Shown here: positions 36,101 through 46,499 of the stretch, piece by piece
Numbering within the stretch: the first letter of the stretch is position 1
How the letters are laid out: every line of letters begins with the position of its first letter
Assembly: GCF_000003605.2 (NCBI RefSeq)
Contig: NW_003144786.1
Span: 1,590,562 to 1,637,060 of the forward strand
Length of the DNA stretch: 46,499 nt
Direction: 5' to 3'
From: Saccoglossus kowalevskii
Lineage: Eukaryota > Hemichordata > Enteropneusta > Harrimaniidae
Translations under genes and position numbers: made by a program
The notes under the pieces: model-generated
What the model was told of the DNA's origin: nothing
Seen by the model: only the letters and a program-made list of their open reading frames with translations
Databases searched by the model: none

Positions 36101-37651
36101 TTCGATTTCAAGCCTCTCATCCAACGTACACGTAACTTGCGATATGTAAACGACGGAGTGTAAACAGTGCCGTTGAGGGCAGCATGTACCTCTGGGAGGC
36201 AACGAAAAGCGAGATACCAGCTCCATATTTTTGCGTGATATTTTCGGGCAATACCGCTCGAAGAAACTGTGATTAACAATTTCTAATGCTAGCACTTTTA
36301 TATTTTAAAACAGATTGCTTGGCAAGATGTATACATATACTTGCGGTCGAGTACAGCTCCATGGTGCCTACAACTCTATTTGCCTTATCATAGACGATAA
36401 CGTAAAAAAGAGTGAAATGCAGTTTACACATTCGACCAACACGTCGTGTATCAAGAAGTTGAAAGCATTTAAAAAACAATTATTCGCCACAATACGAAAA
36501 GATCGCTAAAAAGGAAGCTGAATCTACCACACTGAATGGACTGGGAACATTGGGAACATAGTTAATCAAGCTCTCAATTCACACCATCGGTTTTTACAGG
36601 AATTACACTCACAAATCAAAAGCTTGGTTATGCTGGTGTCATATTCAAACATTTATTATAGTGAAAAGCTGTTTTGAAGATAAGAAGAATCGGATATGTG
36701 ACCATGATCTACAGTCTAATTGGGGTCATTTGAGAGCTGGCGGAATTTGTTTATTTTAAAAAAATAATATGTTATCCACCTATGCCTGATACCAATATCA
36801 CATTTCTCTTTTTTGAGTAGGGTTTTATCTTTCTCTACGATACACATTTGTTTCAGATTACTCCAGTGTATAATCATTCGTGTCTCTTTGTTTAGTTTTC
36901 TTATTTTAAAAGAAAAAATGGACCATTCATTAATATACCAAAGGAATTTGAACTTGCGTGGAACAAGGGCAACCATAATAGAAAATGTCTTAAAATATTA
37001 TTGTTGTTTTTTCTAGCCCGTAGAGTCGCAGGTCAATATAAAAAATATATGGATATACAGACATCACATAATCACACCTAAATGTGCATATATATATACT
37101 TCGCGGCATATTATTAAGTACGGTATATTCAATGCATACCTCGTCTTTCGTCGTCCTGCTCATATGCATCACGCTTGGCAATAAGTTTCCCGGACGAAGA
37201 TCTTGTTGTTTTTCCATCACCGATTTCTATATAAACTTCCTGTAGTCAAAACAAAATAGTGTTTACGGAAACATGATATTACCCTCTTGAACCATCGCTT
37301 GGCGTGAAACGTTTTGCATCACATGTCATGTCACCTCACCAGTATTCTAGTTTTTAAGACAGACTGATAAATAAAAAAACGCTGTGATTTATTTCCACTG
37401 AGCCTGAAGCAGGCCTGACTTACCAGATTATGTAGTCTTGTCCGTAGTTCGGCGATTCCATCAAGTAGAAGTTTGAGTTGGGCATGCTGCTCTTCTTGTT
37501 GTACACGGAAGTTGTGTAGTTGAACGTACTGGTACACAGTTACACCGACACACGTAACAAGTATAAGCAGTGAAACAGAGATTAACACACTCATGAAACA
37601 GATATCACGGTTACGTGTTTTACCTTCTCGTTTGCGTACGTAGTATAACAT
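33116..37651 (-). CDS. Membrane-anchored short-chain collagen (spongin short-chain collagen C4-like)
   Basis: A predicted type II membrane collagen. Exons: 37424-37651, 37140-37239, 35727-35927, 35458-35634, 33116-33594; exactly 395 codons with stop. Order: basic cytoplasmic start (1-18), membrane helix 19-41, Q/E/L-rich probable coiled coil 48-76, linker with a dibasic AKRD site, Gly-X-Y repeats from about 121 to 190 (one imperfect GGD triplet), then a non-collagenous C-terminal domain with [45 protein letters not shown] and a final CAVC. That C-terminal pattern is the one I know from sponge short-chain collagen C4 and its relatives. Presumably it trimerises at the cell surface; ligand unknown. 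Both G|GT phase-1 joints preserve glycine codons. The start ATG at 37649-37651 has A at -3. Confidence 0.92.
33595..35457 (-). other. Last intron of the collagen-like gene
   Basis: 1.9 kb, donor gttagt, acceptor ggttag. It contains a LINE fragment near 34930-35110 on the opposite strand. Nothing else is recognised. Confidence 0.6.
34930..35110 (+). mobile_element. LINE reverse transcriptase fragment in collagen intron
   Basis: Shifted frames give [21 protein letters not shown] and IIPLVAG. This is the start of the RT domain (the 'EWK...FKSG...NYRPIS' landmark) with a few residues lost. It is short and dead. Confidence 0.75.
35928..37139 (-). other. Intron of the collagen-like gene, no gene seen
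   Basis: 1.2 kb joining the linker exon to the collagen-repeat exon in phase 1. Overlapping frames near 36080-36510 look protein-like but match nothing I recognise and lack splice support. Confidence 0.5.
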
Positions 37652-37835
37652 AATTCTTGCTGGCAGAGAATGGCGTCACAATAAATCACAAAAGGGGAGA
37701 TGTCAATGATATGGGGACACTCCCTCTATGGGACAAAAATGTGTTTCCACCATATTGGATTTGCAAAGGATTATGGGTTGAAAATTGAACCTCAGAGGGC
37801 GTTTTGGTTTTCCATACAGCCCTTCGCAAATATCA

Positions 37836-38011
37836 ACTGTGAACCTCTCCCGTTTTTAAGCAACGTCGGTACAGATATAGATAGACAACTTGGATCCAAA
37901 AACTTTAACTTTTAATCTTTAAAATAATCTTTTCAATGAAATCCGACAATACAAGCACTAAACTTAAACAAAAAATAACGACGTTGCTTGAAAACAGGGG
38001 AGGTTCACAGT
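37836..38011. mobile_element. Inverted-repeat element with 33-bp arms
   Basis: The left arm 37836-37868 (actgtgaacctc ... aagcaacgtcg) and right arm 37979-38011 are reverse complements with about three differences. They enclose 110 AT-rich bases. No convincing target-site duplication or ORF was found, and it ends about 185 bases upstream of the collagen start codon side. Confidence 0.72.
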
Positions 38012-38224
38012 CAGATGACAAACGTCATGTAAGTGGTTGATATGTGAACAACACATACACATGTACAGAGCACAGTCCCTCAACACAAGGGATTGTGTAC
38101 AGAGTCGTAGATTCAGTACAGTTTCAGACTATCTTAAAAAAATCTTTAATTTTGCTTCATCCTTGCATGGCACAGATAAGTTGGCTACAACTGCTCCCTG
38201 TGCATTCCTGACGTAAAAAACCTT

Positions 38225-38384
38225 AAAGCGGGGAGTCATCACCTGCGCATGCGTCAGATGGCCATAGCGTGTCATTGTTTACAAGCAAGCGCCTGCCCAT
38301 GAGCCTTTGCGTTTTTAGCGTGTGTTATTATTGTCGCTTAGGACTCAACTCCCGCGCGTGCGCAGGTGACGACCCTCCCGCTTT
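38225..38384. mobile_element. GC-rich inverted-repeat element
   Basis: The ends share aaagcggg and tcacctgcgca in inverted orientation (left about 38225-38255, right about 38354-38384). It stands out as a GC-rich island in AT-rich DNA. Edges and target duplication are unclear. Confidence 0.65.
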
Positions 38385-40606
38385 CATAAATAAAAGAATT
38401 TTTCTAGGCTAAACCAAATTATAAAACTATATCTATTTTATATTGTGTATATAACACGTAGTATTTTTCGGTACTTGACTTGTATGTTACATGCCCCACA
38501 GCTGAGTTGGACAACTCTGTATAAATATATTAAATGAATAATAAAAAATAAATAGGAAAACGAAGATAAAAGTAGGCACCCTGTGATCGCGAATTTAATT
38601 TGACTAGTTTGCTGTATAGCTCGATTTATAGGACATGATAGCTAATATTGCAGTTATAAATCTTCGTATTATTATCAAAATAAAATCAGTACACAAAAAT
38701 ATAATACTAGCTATAGTAGTTTAATTTAATATCAACGATCACGTTAAATATTTAAAACAAACAAAACACACAGACAATAAACGTGCAATTAAAAAATAAA
38801 ATAAAATTAATTATTAAAAATAAATCTTAAATAAAGACCCGTCAGTAAACATGGTTTACACGTATGATTAAAACCACTGTGGGCATTTTAATAACTACCT
38901 CTTATTTCCAAGATATTTAGAACAATACAAGTAATGATTATAGAAAGCATACATTAATAGATTGACTGGTGGATAAATTAATTGACAGGATATCTCAATA
39001 ATTGATTGTCATTAATTAAACTCGTTAATAAATACATTCAATTCTACTAGAAAGTGGCCACGCTCTGTGGTTTGTAATCAATAAAATATCATAAATCGAA
39101 AGCGGTGTTTAAAAATTCTAACAGACCAATCAAACGAGTGTATGAAGGTGTTTATGCTTGGGTGACTGGAGCTTACAATGTGGGTAACGGCCCCGTAATG
39201 CGTTCACTCACGTAGAAAATCCGCTACCCGTAAATTCTACATGGCAAAACTTGCCCCCTACAACCAATGACAACGAGCTTCTATGATCCTCTATCTCTCT
39301 GTTAAGCTGTATTCAAAGTACAAATAGACACATTCACAGTAACAAAGATTTTTCAATTTGTTTATCAGGATTTTCACTTGGTTTGGGTCATTAGTTAAAG
39401 TGAATCGAGACACCAGTTCATAGAATTTCACTCAATTTTGGTGTTGTTGAACTTGAAGTATGGCTGTCTTGGTTCGCCTCAGATGTTCGAGTTCCAGTTC
39501 TATAGAAAATGGTACAAGCCACACCAAAAAAAGCTTTTACATCAAAAACCAGACAGATCGTTTTAAAATGACACTTTTTGCGTTTTCTTCTGCCGAGGGA
39601 CCAACAGTGACGTAAATGTGTGAATTGCTGACCAGCAAACAACAGAAATCTGCACAGAGGTTATTGAAATCAACACAAATAAGTATCCTGGATTGAAAGC
39701 ATTGTATATTTAACATACTGCAAGTTTACGTGGAAAAAATGCCGATTTGACTCCCTGAATCACAAAAAAAATGAAGAAAGAAATGTTTGTAAAGTTACGT
39801 TGAAGCAAATCAAGGAGTATACAAAATTACTGAATGTCAACATCCATGATCATGAACAAATAACACAAAATTATTCTTTGACAATCGGAAGCCTGAGAAT
39901 TGAAATTACAACAAACAATGTTGCAATAGGTTGGACAATTATCGTGTATGCATACATGTCAGAAAATATTACAGGATTCAAATATGGGACGCATTCACAA
40001 CTGTCAAATGTCAACAAAATGTGATCACATTATATTTGCGTGGATATATTTTTCATCATTTCACTTAACTTTTAATGACTTAATCATTTGTTTTATTTGC
40101 TGCATAAAAATCCGCCCAAATCCCGTGAAAATTTCAAATCTCGCAGTTTTGAACGTCCACTCACACGACACACGACAAGGCCTCACGCTGTATGATGCCG
40201 ATGTATTCTAGAAGTAAAACGATCTCTAATTGGTTGAGTAATTGACTCTGAATTGAGGTGCTCGTGTGCAATAGATTTTTGCACGGGGGAAAACGCCGAG
40301 TATGGTTGAATTTCGTTGGCGGATGGCTTAAAATTAACTTCGTAATTGTACCATGGAAATATTGAAATATTTCTCTAATAAAGCACAGCAGTCGTCGAGA
40401 CGCGTTGTGCTCGACGTGAGTCCCATGCAACGTGCATAACGTGTGTAAAATATTTATATCGGCGATTGTGACACTATACTAAAACGAAAAGTAATTAGCA
40501 TAATAATTAAAACACACATGTAATTAGCATAATAATTGAAATGACCATGAAACATTACACTGATGTACCTGATATGTCCAAGAACTGTGAATTGTTAATT
40601 GTGAGT

Positions 40607-43600
40607 TCAAATATTATTAATAACTACATTATTTAGCCAATTTGTAATTCCCTGTCTATTCCTCTTCATCCACGCTATGTTGGTCTCAACTTTGAGTTTG
40701 GCTTCATAGAAACCTTGAGCAGCATAACTCGGCATGTCAGGATATCGTGCTGCGAATCCTAGCAACTGGAAAAGAAAATATAATGCTTTTAGATGGTTGG
40801 TTATATTAAATGTTCTTACGAAGCGTCATGGGCAGCATAATTTAAACGTTGTTCTTTCAGGGTGCTGACTGGCGGTCACTATAATCATTGAAGGTATAAG
40901 AACATGTCATTTTACTTTCCATGGTATAACAGATAACTAAGGTAGTTTATTTACCGTCATTGTGACGTAACAGTGATCGAAAAGAGTTAATTCACAAGGG
41001 ACTTCTTGTTATTCCTTGCTCACGAATCAAAATAGCTTTTCGGAAAAATCTTGACTAATTCTCAAGTAATCATTATAAATTTGGCTTATTCATGGTTGTA
41101 AATTGCCGAAAATGTTGTTGGTTGTTGGTCTACTAAAAGTGACATATGCAGATTTGCTGGATCTCTCGTGAGATTTGCTGGATCTCTCGTGAGAGATGTC
41201 GTCTATACGCAGATTAGAGCCATTGTGAGCATTTGTTCTAGATCCATTCACAGTCCCTCTATAATGAATCAGAACTGGGGTTTAAATAGCGGTGATCGTC
41301 GCACGGCGCGTTCGAATTTCGTGTTAAAAACATTATTACACAATTGTCACCGTAACGCCTTAAGTTACAGCGTGCCGTAATTTTAGGGGGTATTTTCATC
41401 CTACTGCATTAGGAAATGTGAATTCCAAATATGGAATGATTACGCACGTAAGCGTCTTCTAATAATAAAAACAAACATGGCTGCCACGAGAGTTTGACCG
41501 GACTCCACACAAAGATGTTCGCCGAATTAGTTCTAAACATTTTGGATTTCGGCATTCCCATGGTGTATCCTTGGAGGGAAAAGATGTATAATAATAAGGT
41601 TATTACGAGGATACCTCAAAGTATGCACTCAGACAGTACGCCGCGCATCGACCTCCGCTGCGCGTCGGTCGATACTCCAGCTGTACTGTCTTCGTGCATA
41701 CTTTGAGGCATCCTCATAATCGACCAGGACGCGATGATATGACCACCGTCCATCATAACTGCCGACCAGCACAATGCGTGTACACAATATAAACCGTCAG
41801 ATGTGTACTGGTATGTTCAACAGCACACCGCCACTGGCAAAAGGGGGAGATTTGGTTTAAACTGATATCCATGGATACATAACATTTCTCTAATGAAAAT
41901 GATGAAATACAGCGTTAATGGATTACGTAACTTGTATGTGTTTTGTAAATATATATACACCTGTTATAAAACATACCTGCTGTAAATCATAGTCTGTGTT
42001 CATCCAGGGAGAAAATGTCCAAACAACATTATACGCTGACTCGCCAAGACTAGAAGACAAGAAACAAGTTAAACAATACTCACTATAGTTGCAAACAATA
42101 GTTTGTAAATACTCTAATTAAATAAAAGAGATGCGAAAATATACATCGTGAATTTGACAATACAATTCGAAAACAGTGTTTATTTTTTTATCATAGCATG
42201 GGCCACAGTCCTGAGAATGACTGTGTTTGAGCGGAAAAGAATATTTTAGTGTAAAAACTACATAAAAATAACTTCGCTTGACTTTCTCATCTCATTTCAA
42301 TCATTGTTTGTATCTTATTTTACATGTAGAACGTAATTCACGCACTCACGTTGAATTCAAAGCGTCAAAGTTATTCATGACATAGTGCCATGCAACAGAG
42401 TATCCCATTGCTGATTTCGATCTCACGTCTTCTATCACAGTATGTGCTTGGCTAGGATCATTGGTAAATTCTTCAATATACCTAAAATACCAATTGTAAT
42501 TAAGAAGATGTTTCGTAAGGTAGTTCAAATGTTAGTGACATGCACTTTCTATTGGAATATATATCGTATTCTCATTTGAACTTGCAGCATAGTTAACAGT
42601 GTAATGAGTAATACATATGTAGTGCCCCCAGGCGACGAAGCTCTCCCTTGACGTAAATAGTTGCAATCAGAGAAACTATAATTACCTTCCTAGTATTTCA
42701 TTTCTTGAACAACCCATAGCAGATCGTAAACTTTCACGTTCCTCCGGATTCGTCAGACTTTGATTATGAGCAAACTGCCATTCTTTATCAGATCCAAACT
42801 TTATAGCAATACAATATATTGCAGGCCGTACACTGGTTTCAATCCTGTCAATCATATCATTAAAACACAATTCAGTGTTGTAATAGATTTATAAACAAAA
42901 TTGGATCATGGTTTGCCTGACACCATTCCTAAAAATCGCACCCGTCTGTGACTTAACTGAACGACACGAATGCCATTCAAGGCATTGATACTGTTTTGAT
43001 CTGTATCTGTTCATTATTGAATATTATGTTTCTGAGAAAGTTTACTATATTCTAGACGACAAACAACAATATAACCAACCACAATGGCCGATTTGAACGA
43101 CATTGCCTTTACACACATACGTCATTATGACGTCACTGGAGTGCGCGACTAATATGAATAGTGTAATGATAATTACTGACACTGTTTTCTATCTAAAGTG
43201 ACTTACGGATTGTTCTCAGGGTCAGCCATCCATTCTGCGAACAGTTTTGTTGCATTTTTAACACAATCAATGTTCCCCCACAAACACGCAATCTTTATTG
43301 CTCTTGGACGTAGGCGACTGTATAAAAGAACCAACACATTAAAAATAAAAACGTTCATATCATTTGATGTTTGTAAATATGGGTAGTATTTAGAAATGAA
43401 ATATGAGTATGGGTACGACCTCATTTGTGTCTATTGAATAATGAAGACGGCGTATTACAACCTGTGGCCAATCGACTCAGAATATTCAAGATTAAATATC
43501 GCATAAAACACTCTTTACCCCTTTGAGCATTCGATCCTCAGTACTACACACATCAATACATGCACAATTTACTCCATTATTAAGCGTTTCCGGTAAATTA

Positions 43601-44728
43601 GATTACAAATATGCAGCTGTTATCTGTTAAAATATGTAGAGTTCATTGTATACAAACTGAATTAACCCTTTAAAACTTATGATGCCAACCTCGTGTACTA
43701 CATTGATTAGACCTGAGATTGGTTCACATACACTTGCGTGGTGTGGCGTAGTGTGATGTTATGAATGGTATACACTGGTATAATAACTTGGAATACTTGC
43801 CTGTTCAAAGTATCCTTATCACTGAAATCCCAGCCAAGTGATTCGTAAATGGGCGTTATTTGTTTGCTCCAGTAATACTACAGGACATAGATATAAAATG
43901 GTTTATGTATACTGTACAGTTGCAAACCGAATAGTTCTACTTGCTTTTATACCTTAATTAAACTTGGCTTTTATCACGGAGCAGAATTTCAAAAGGAGGA
44001 CATTTCATTCATCCAGCTTAATAAAATATGGAACAGTAACACAATGAAGAGAGCAACTAAACACAAATTATAAAATCATTAGGTCTGAAACATGGAAGAT
44101 GTTCATGTGGCGAAGCCAGAGTTGCAGCAGCTGATAGGACAGAGTGAAGACGTTTGGTGTAGGTACAATGTGCCACTAGACATAGAGGATAGATAGATAG
44201 ATTTGTCACGGAAACCTACTAAGAATATAATCGAATGTGCCATACCCGGAGAGAACTAAATTCAGTACTTCTCATGAATGAGCGGTGTATAAAGTTCAGG
44301 TTTTCAACCATCAGTGCCCAGGTGGGATACTCTGTTTCTCTGTACATGTATTCACTGAGTCGATGACAGTTCACGTTATCGGTGTAGAATGCTTGTGATA
44401 TCTTGAAACAGTCATCCAACAGAGCGGTCCTTGTCTGGGCAGGAAACACCTGTCAGGTAAAGAAGATATATATGTTCTACAAAGCCCTGTGACTTTGATT
44501 GTGCTTGTTCATAATGTTTTCTTGCCACTAGTATAATACTATCAAATGTATCACAGAAACGATGGAATCATATCAAGCACTTATCTACCTTAAAGTCTAC
44601 ATCGTCTTTCAGAGCTTCTGCCAGTCGTTTCCAGTTTTCATCATCATAGTTAACACGATAGAATCCCAATTGATTAATATTTACTAGTACCCAGTCTAGA
44701 GATCCAGCATCGCTCAAATCAATCTCTC
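40607..44728 (-). CDS. M1 zinc aminopeptidase APN-B, C-terminal half (5' exons beyond right edge or lost)
   Basis: Paralogue of APN-A. Exons: 44589-44728, 44246-44449, 43801-43877, 43207-43317, 42686-42844, 42350-42481, 41977-42049, 40607-40765 (stop TGA at 40607-40609). The first two match APN-A exons 710-849 and 146-349 in length and phase. The rest encode the ERAP1-like helical C-terminal domain, with ADPENNP, IYCIAIKFGS, YIEEFTND and a final WLNNVV, as expected for APN relatives. The exon 43801-43877 ends in a GC donor (AG|gcaagt). No catalytic exons lie in the window: a retroelement starts within about 50 bases of the first visible acceptor (cacag at 44729). Whether the 5' half lies to the right of that element is unknown, so this may be a whole gene or a broken one. 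Confidence 0.92.
40766..41976 (-). other. Last intron of APN-B
   Basis: 1.2 kb containing the long copy of the dispersed repeat (41346-41730) and a 21-bp tandem duplication at 41150-41191 (agatttgctggatctctcgt plus g, twice). No exon seen. Confidence 0.65.
41346..41730. repeat. Dispersed intronic repeat, copy 2 (long form with foldback)
   Basis: It matches 381-646 and carries an extra ~150-base segment. That segment's 'acgaggatacctcaaagtat' end is inverted relative to the right-hand 'atactttgaggcatcctca', forming a hairpin of about 40-base arms around a GC-rich loop (gcgcatcgacctccgctgcg). Probably a foldback or MITE-type element; no ORF or target duplication. Confidence 0.75.
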
Positions 44729-44764
44729 CTGTGGACAGTGTGACAGTTATAGTGATACATAATG

Positions 44765-46499
44765 AAACCATCGAGGGAGAGGATGCGATACCCCCTATCG
44801 CCACGCCTGTTTACACTCTTAGGGGGAGGGGCAGAGGTACTCCGGTTGAACAAGGGGGTGCCGCGCCTAAGCTCCCTGGTGGCAGAAAACGCGATGATCT
44901 GCCAGGTAACGTTGATGCGGTTGATACCGATGACCTGTATACCCAGGTATGGCGTCTTCAACAGCAATTACGTGAACGCGAGGAGGTTTGGGATATGCGT
45001 CTAAAGTTAGAGCGCGCTATACGAAAGGAGGCTGACACTCATAAACTGTCACGCACCCATACGCCATGTGATGAACCAGTCGATTATGAAATTCCTACCA
45101 CCCGTGATAAGCTACGACCAAGAGATCATAATCCTCACACCGTTTTACAGGCACCTCGTTTGCCTACCTTTTCGGGAGATGCCGATCGAAAAGGTGACGT
45201 TGACTTCTCATCGTGGATTTACGAAGTGAAACTGCTTCGTGGTGATCCTACCGTTAGCGACGATTACACACTGCGAACAGCGATACGCTCGCTGCGTGGA
45301 ACCACAGCTAAGTTAATCAATACGTGATACTGTGATACGTGATACTGTGATGCTGGATGAGCTTATTGATAAGTTCACGGCAACGTTTGGTGAGATTGAG
45401 AATGGTTCTGCTCTGCTGAAGTCGTTCTATGCGTGTACACAGCACGAAGACGAGACTGTGTCCCAGTACGCGATCCCGTTGGAGATAGCTTTAGGTCGCG
45501 TTCGTGAACAGGGGGCATCGAAGACTCCCTGGTAGACAAGACGCTTCGATCGGTGTTCTGGGGTTCTCTCAGAGATGAACGTGTAGAAGCCCGAACACAA
45601 CATGAGGTTAAAAATTGCACGACTTTCGCCGAGCTCAGCCAGGTATGTCGTCGGGATGAACGAGAAGTCGCGGAACGCGATAGTAGGCATGGCGTGACTA
45701 AGAAAGCACATGCACAGGCTACACATTGCGGCGATAAAGAGGACGACTCGGCTGCGCTCATAGATACTATGAAGGGTGCACTCCTTGTGCTGACGAAACA
45801 GATTGCCCAGATCCACAGCGACGTGACTCGGCGTCTGGACGACCTGGAGGCAAATAGGGCCCAAGACCTAGAACGGGGGAGTGCCACCAACGGGCATACA
45901 CTACTCATAGCAAATACGAACGCAATTGCGAAGCCGATGTCTGAGGACACTAGACCGCCACCTATGTGCTATAATTGCCGTGGCGTTGGCCACCTGTCTA
46001 AGGACTGTTGTTCACCATGTTCCCATTGTGGGGACGAGGCACATTCATCGTACAAGTGCCCTAACCGACCCAAAACAAAGAACTACAAAAGGAAGGGTAA
46101 GGCAAACAAAGCACTTATTGACCGACGTAACGGACAGCTATATCATGCTGCGGCCACAGTCAATGGTGTGCGCTGCAATGCGATGATTGATTCCGGATCC
46201 CAAGTTACCATAATTGCATCATCATTCTATCACAAACACCTTTCCAACGTACCTTACTCATCTCTCGACCAATCACTTGATACTAGGTGTCACCGATGAT
46301 TACCTCCAATCCGAGAGGATCATAGAGGTAGACGTATCATTTGAACGTAAAATGTTTCACCTTGTCTGTTGACTGTTGGTCTTGGATGCCCGTGGCGAGG
46401 CATGCCTATATATTCAAACGCCAGATGCGATATGGAATTGCATGACCCGACACAGCGAGATCTCCATGGGACATTACGTTGTAGGCTTACGTTCCAGGG
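44765..46499 (+). mobile_element. Ty3-type LTR retroelement, defective gag and protease start, runs off right edge
   Basis: Plus-strand frames encode a Gag of the type related to PNMA proteins: a capsid-like part with LPTFSGD and IRSLRGTTAK near 45160-45320, then two CCHC knuckles near 45966-46055 (CYNCRGVGHLSKDC, then CSHCGDEAHSSYKC). An aspartic protease start with DSGSQVT lies at about 46189. Reading frames change near 45325 (at a 15-base tandem duplication, 45320-45349) and near 45530, and further stops follow after 46298, so it looks dead. No 5' LTR or primer-binding site is visible. The left edge is approximate: the open frame runs back to the APN-B splice acceptor. The DNA is clearly richer in GC than its surroundings. 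Confidence 0.88.

Larger units (their letters stand above)
37652..40606. other. Intergenic region between the collagen-like gene and APN-B
   Basis: 3 kb, very AT-rich between about 38400 and 39060. It holds inverted-repeat elements at 37836-38011 and 38225-38384 and a duplicated gtaattagcataataatt motif near 40490-40540. No supported gene; the collagen promoter must lie at its left end. Confidence 0.55.

Noticed and set aside
36079-36509. Overlapping protein-like frames on both strands in a collagen intron
   Set aside because: No recognised domain, no consistent frame, no splice sites; possibly an old transposon, but I cannot name it.
39800-40024. 74-codon plus-strand frame near 39.8-40.0 kb
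   Set aside because: Reads smoothly but matches no family and lacks splice or start support.
45375-45950. 191-codon minus-strand open frame at the right edge
   Set aside because: It is the antisense shadow of the retroelement gag region; the plus-strand frames carry the zinc knuckles and protease motif.

Overview
This window looks like nuclear DNA of a marine invertebrate animal, probably a deuterostome (a hemichordate would fit; species not determinable). The support is AT-rich DNA with GT-AG introns, intron-split animal gene families, tRNA genes without encoded CCA, several transposon families, and a 179-base run of N (18525-18703) typical of a draft assembly.

All five protein genes I can build lie on the minus strand. 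From right to left (their 5' to 3' order): the 3' half of an M1 aminopeptidase (APN-B, 40607-44728); a membrane-anchored short-chain collagen (33116-37651); a complete alkaline phosphatase (ALP-B, 24124-28352); a second alkaline phosphatase (ALP-A, 9855-16875); and a second M1 aminopeptidase missing its 3' exons (APN-A, 146-7167). Exon boundaries come from reading splice sites on the reverse strand, and in every gene the summed exon lengths keep frame. The two ALPs and the two APNs are paralogous pairs with the same intron positions. Their exons carry blocks of 92 to 111 identical bases next to strongly diverged sequence, which suggests gene conversion.

Between the ALPs (17.2-23.2 kb) lie three copies of a unit with one tRNA-Met(CAT) and one tRNA-Asn(GTT). 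Copy 2 looks intact, copy 1 has a decayed Met gene, and both genes of copy 3 are decayed. A degenerate array of about 32-bp repeats marks the unit junctions. A truncated LINE separates copies 1 and 2, and a TTAA-flanked MITE sits in copy 1 with its empty site preserved in copies 2 and 3.

The rest is transposon-rich: several non-autonomous inverted-repeat elements (three with clear target-site duplications besides the TTAA one), three more LINE fragments, and at the right edge a frameshifted Ty3-type gag/protease region antisense to APN-B. APN and ALP are classical apical-membrane ectoenzymes in animal guts, so the locus may be a same-strand cluster of digestive surface enzymes. That is inference from family knowledge, not shown by the sequence.
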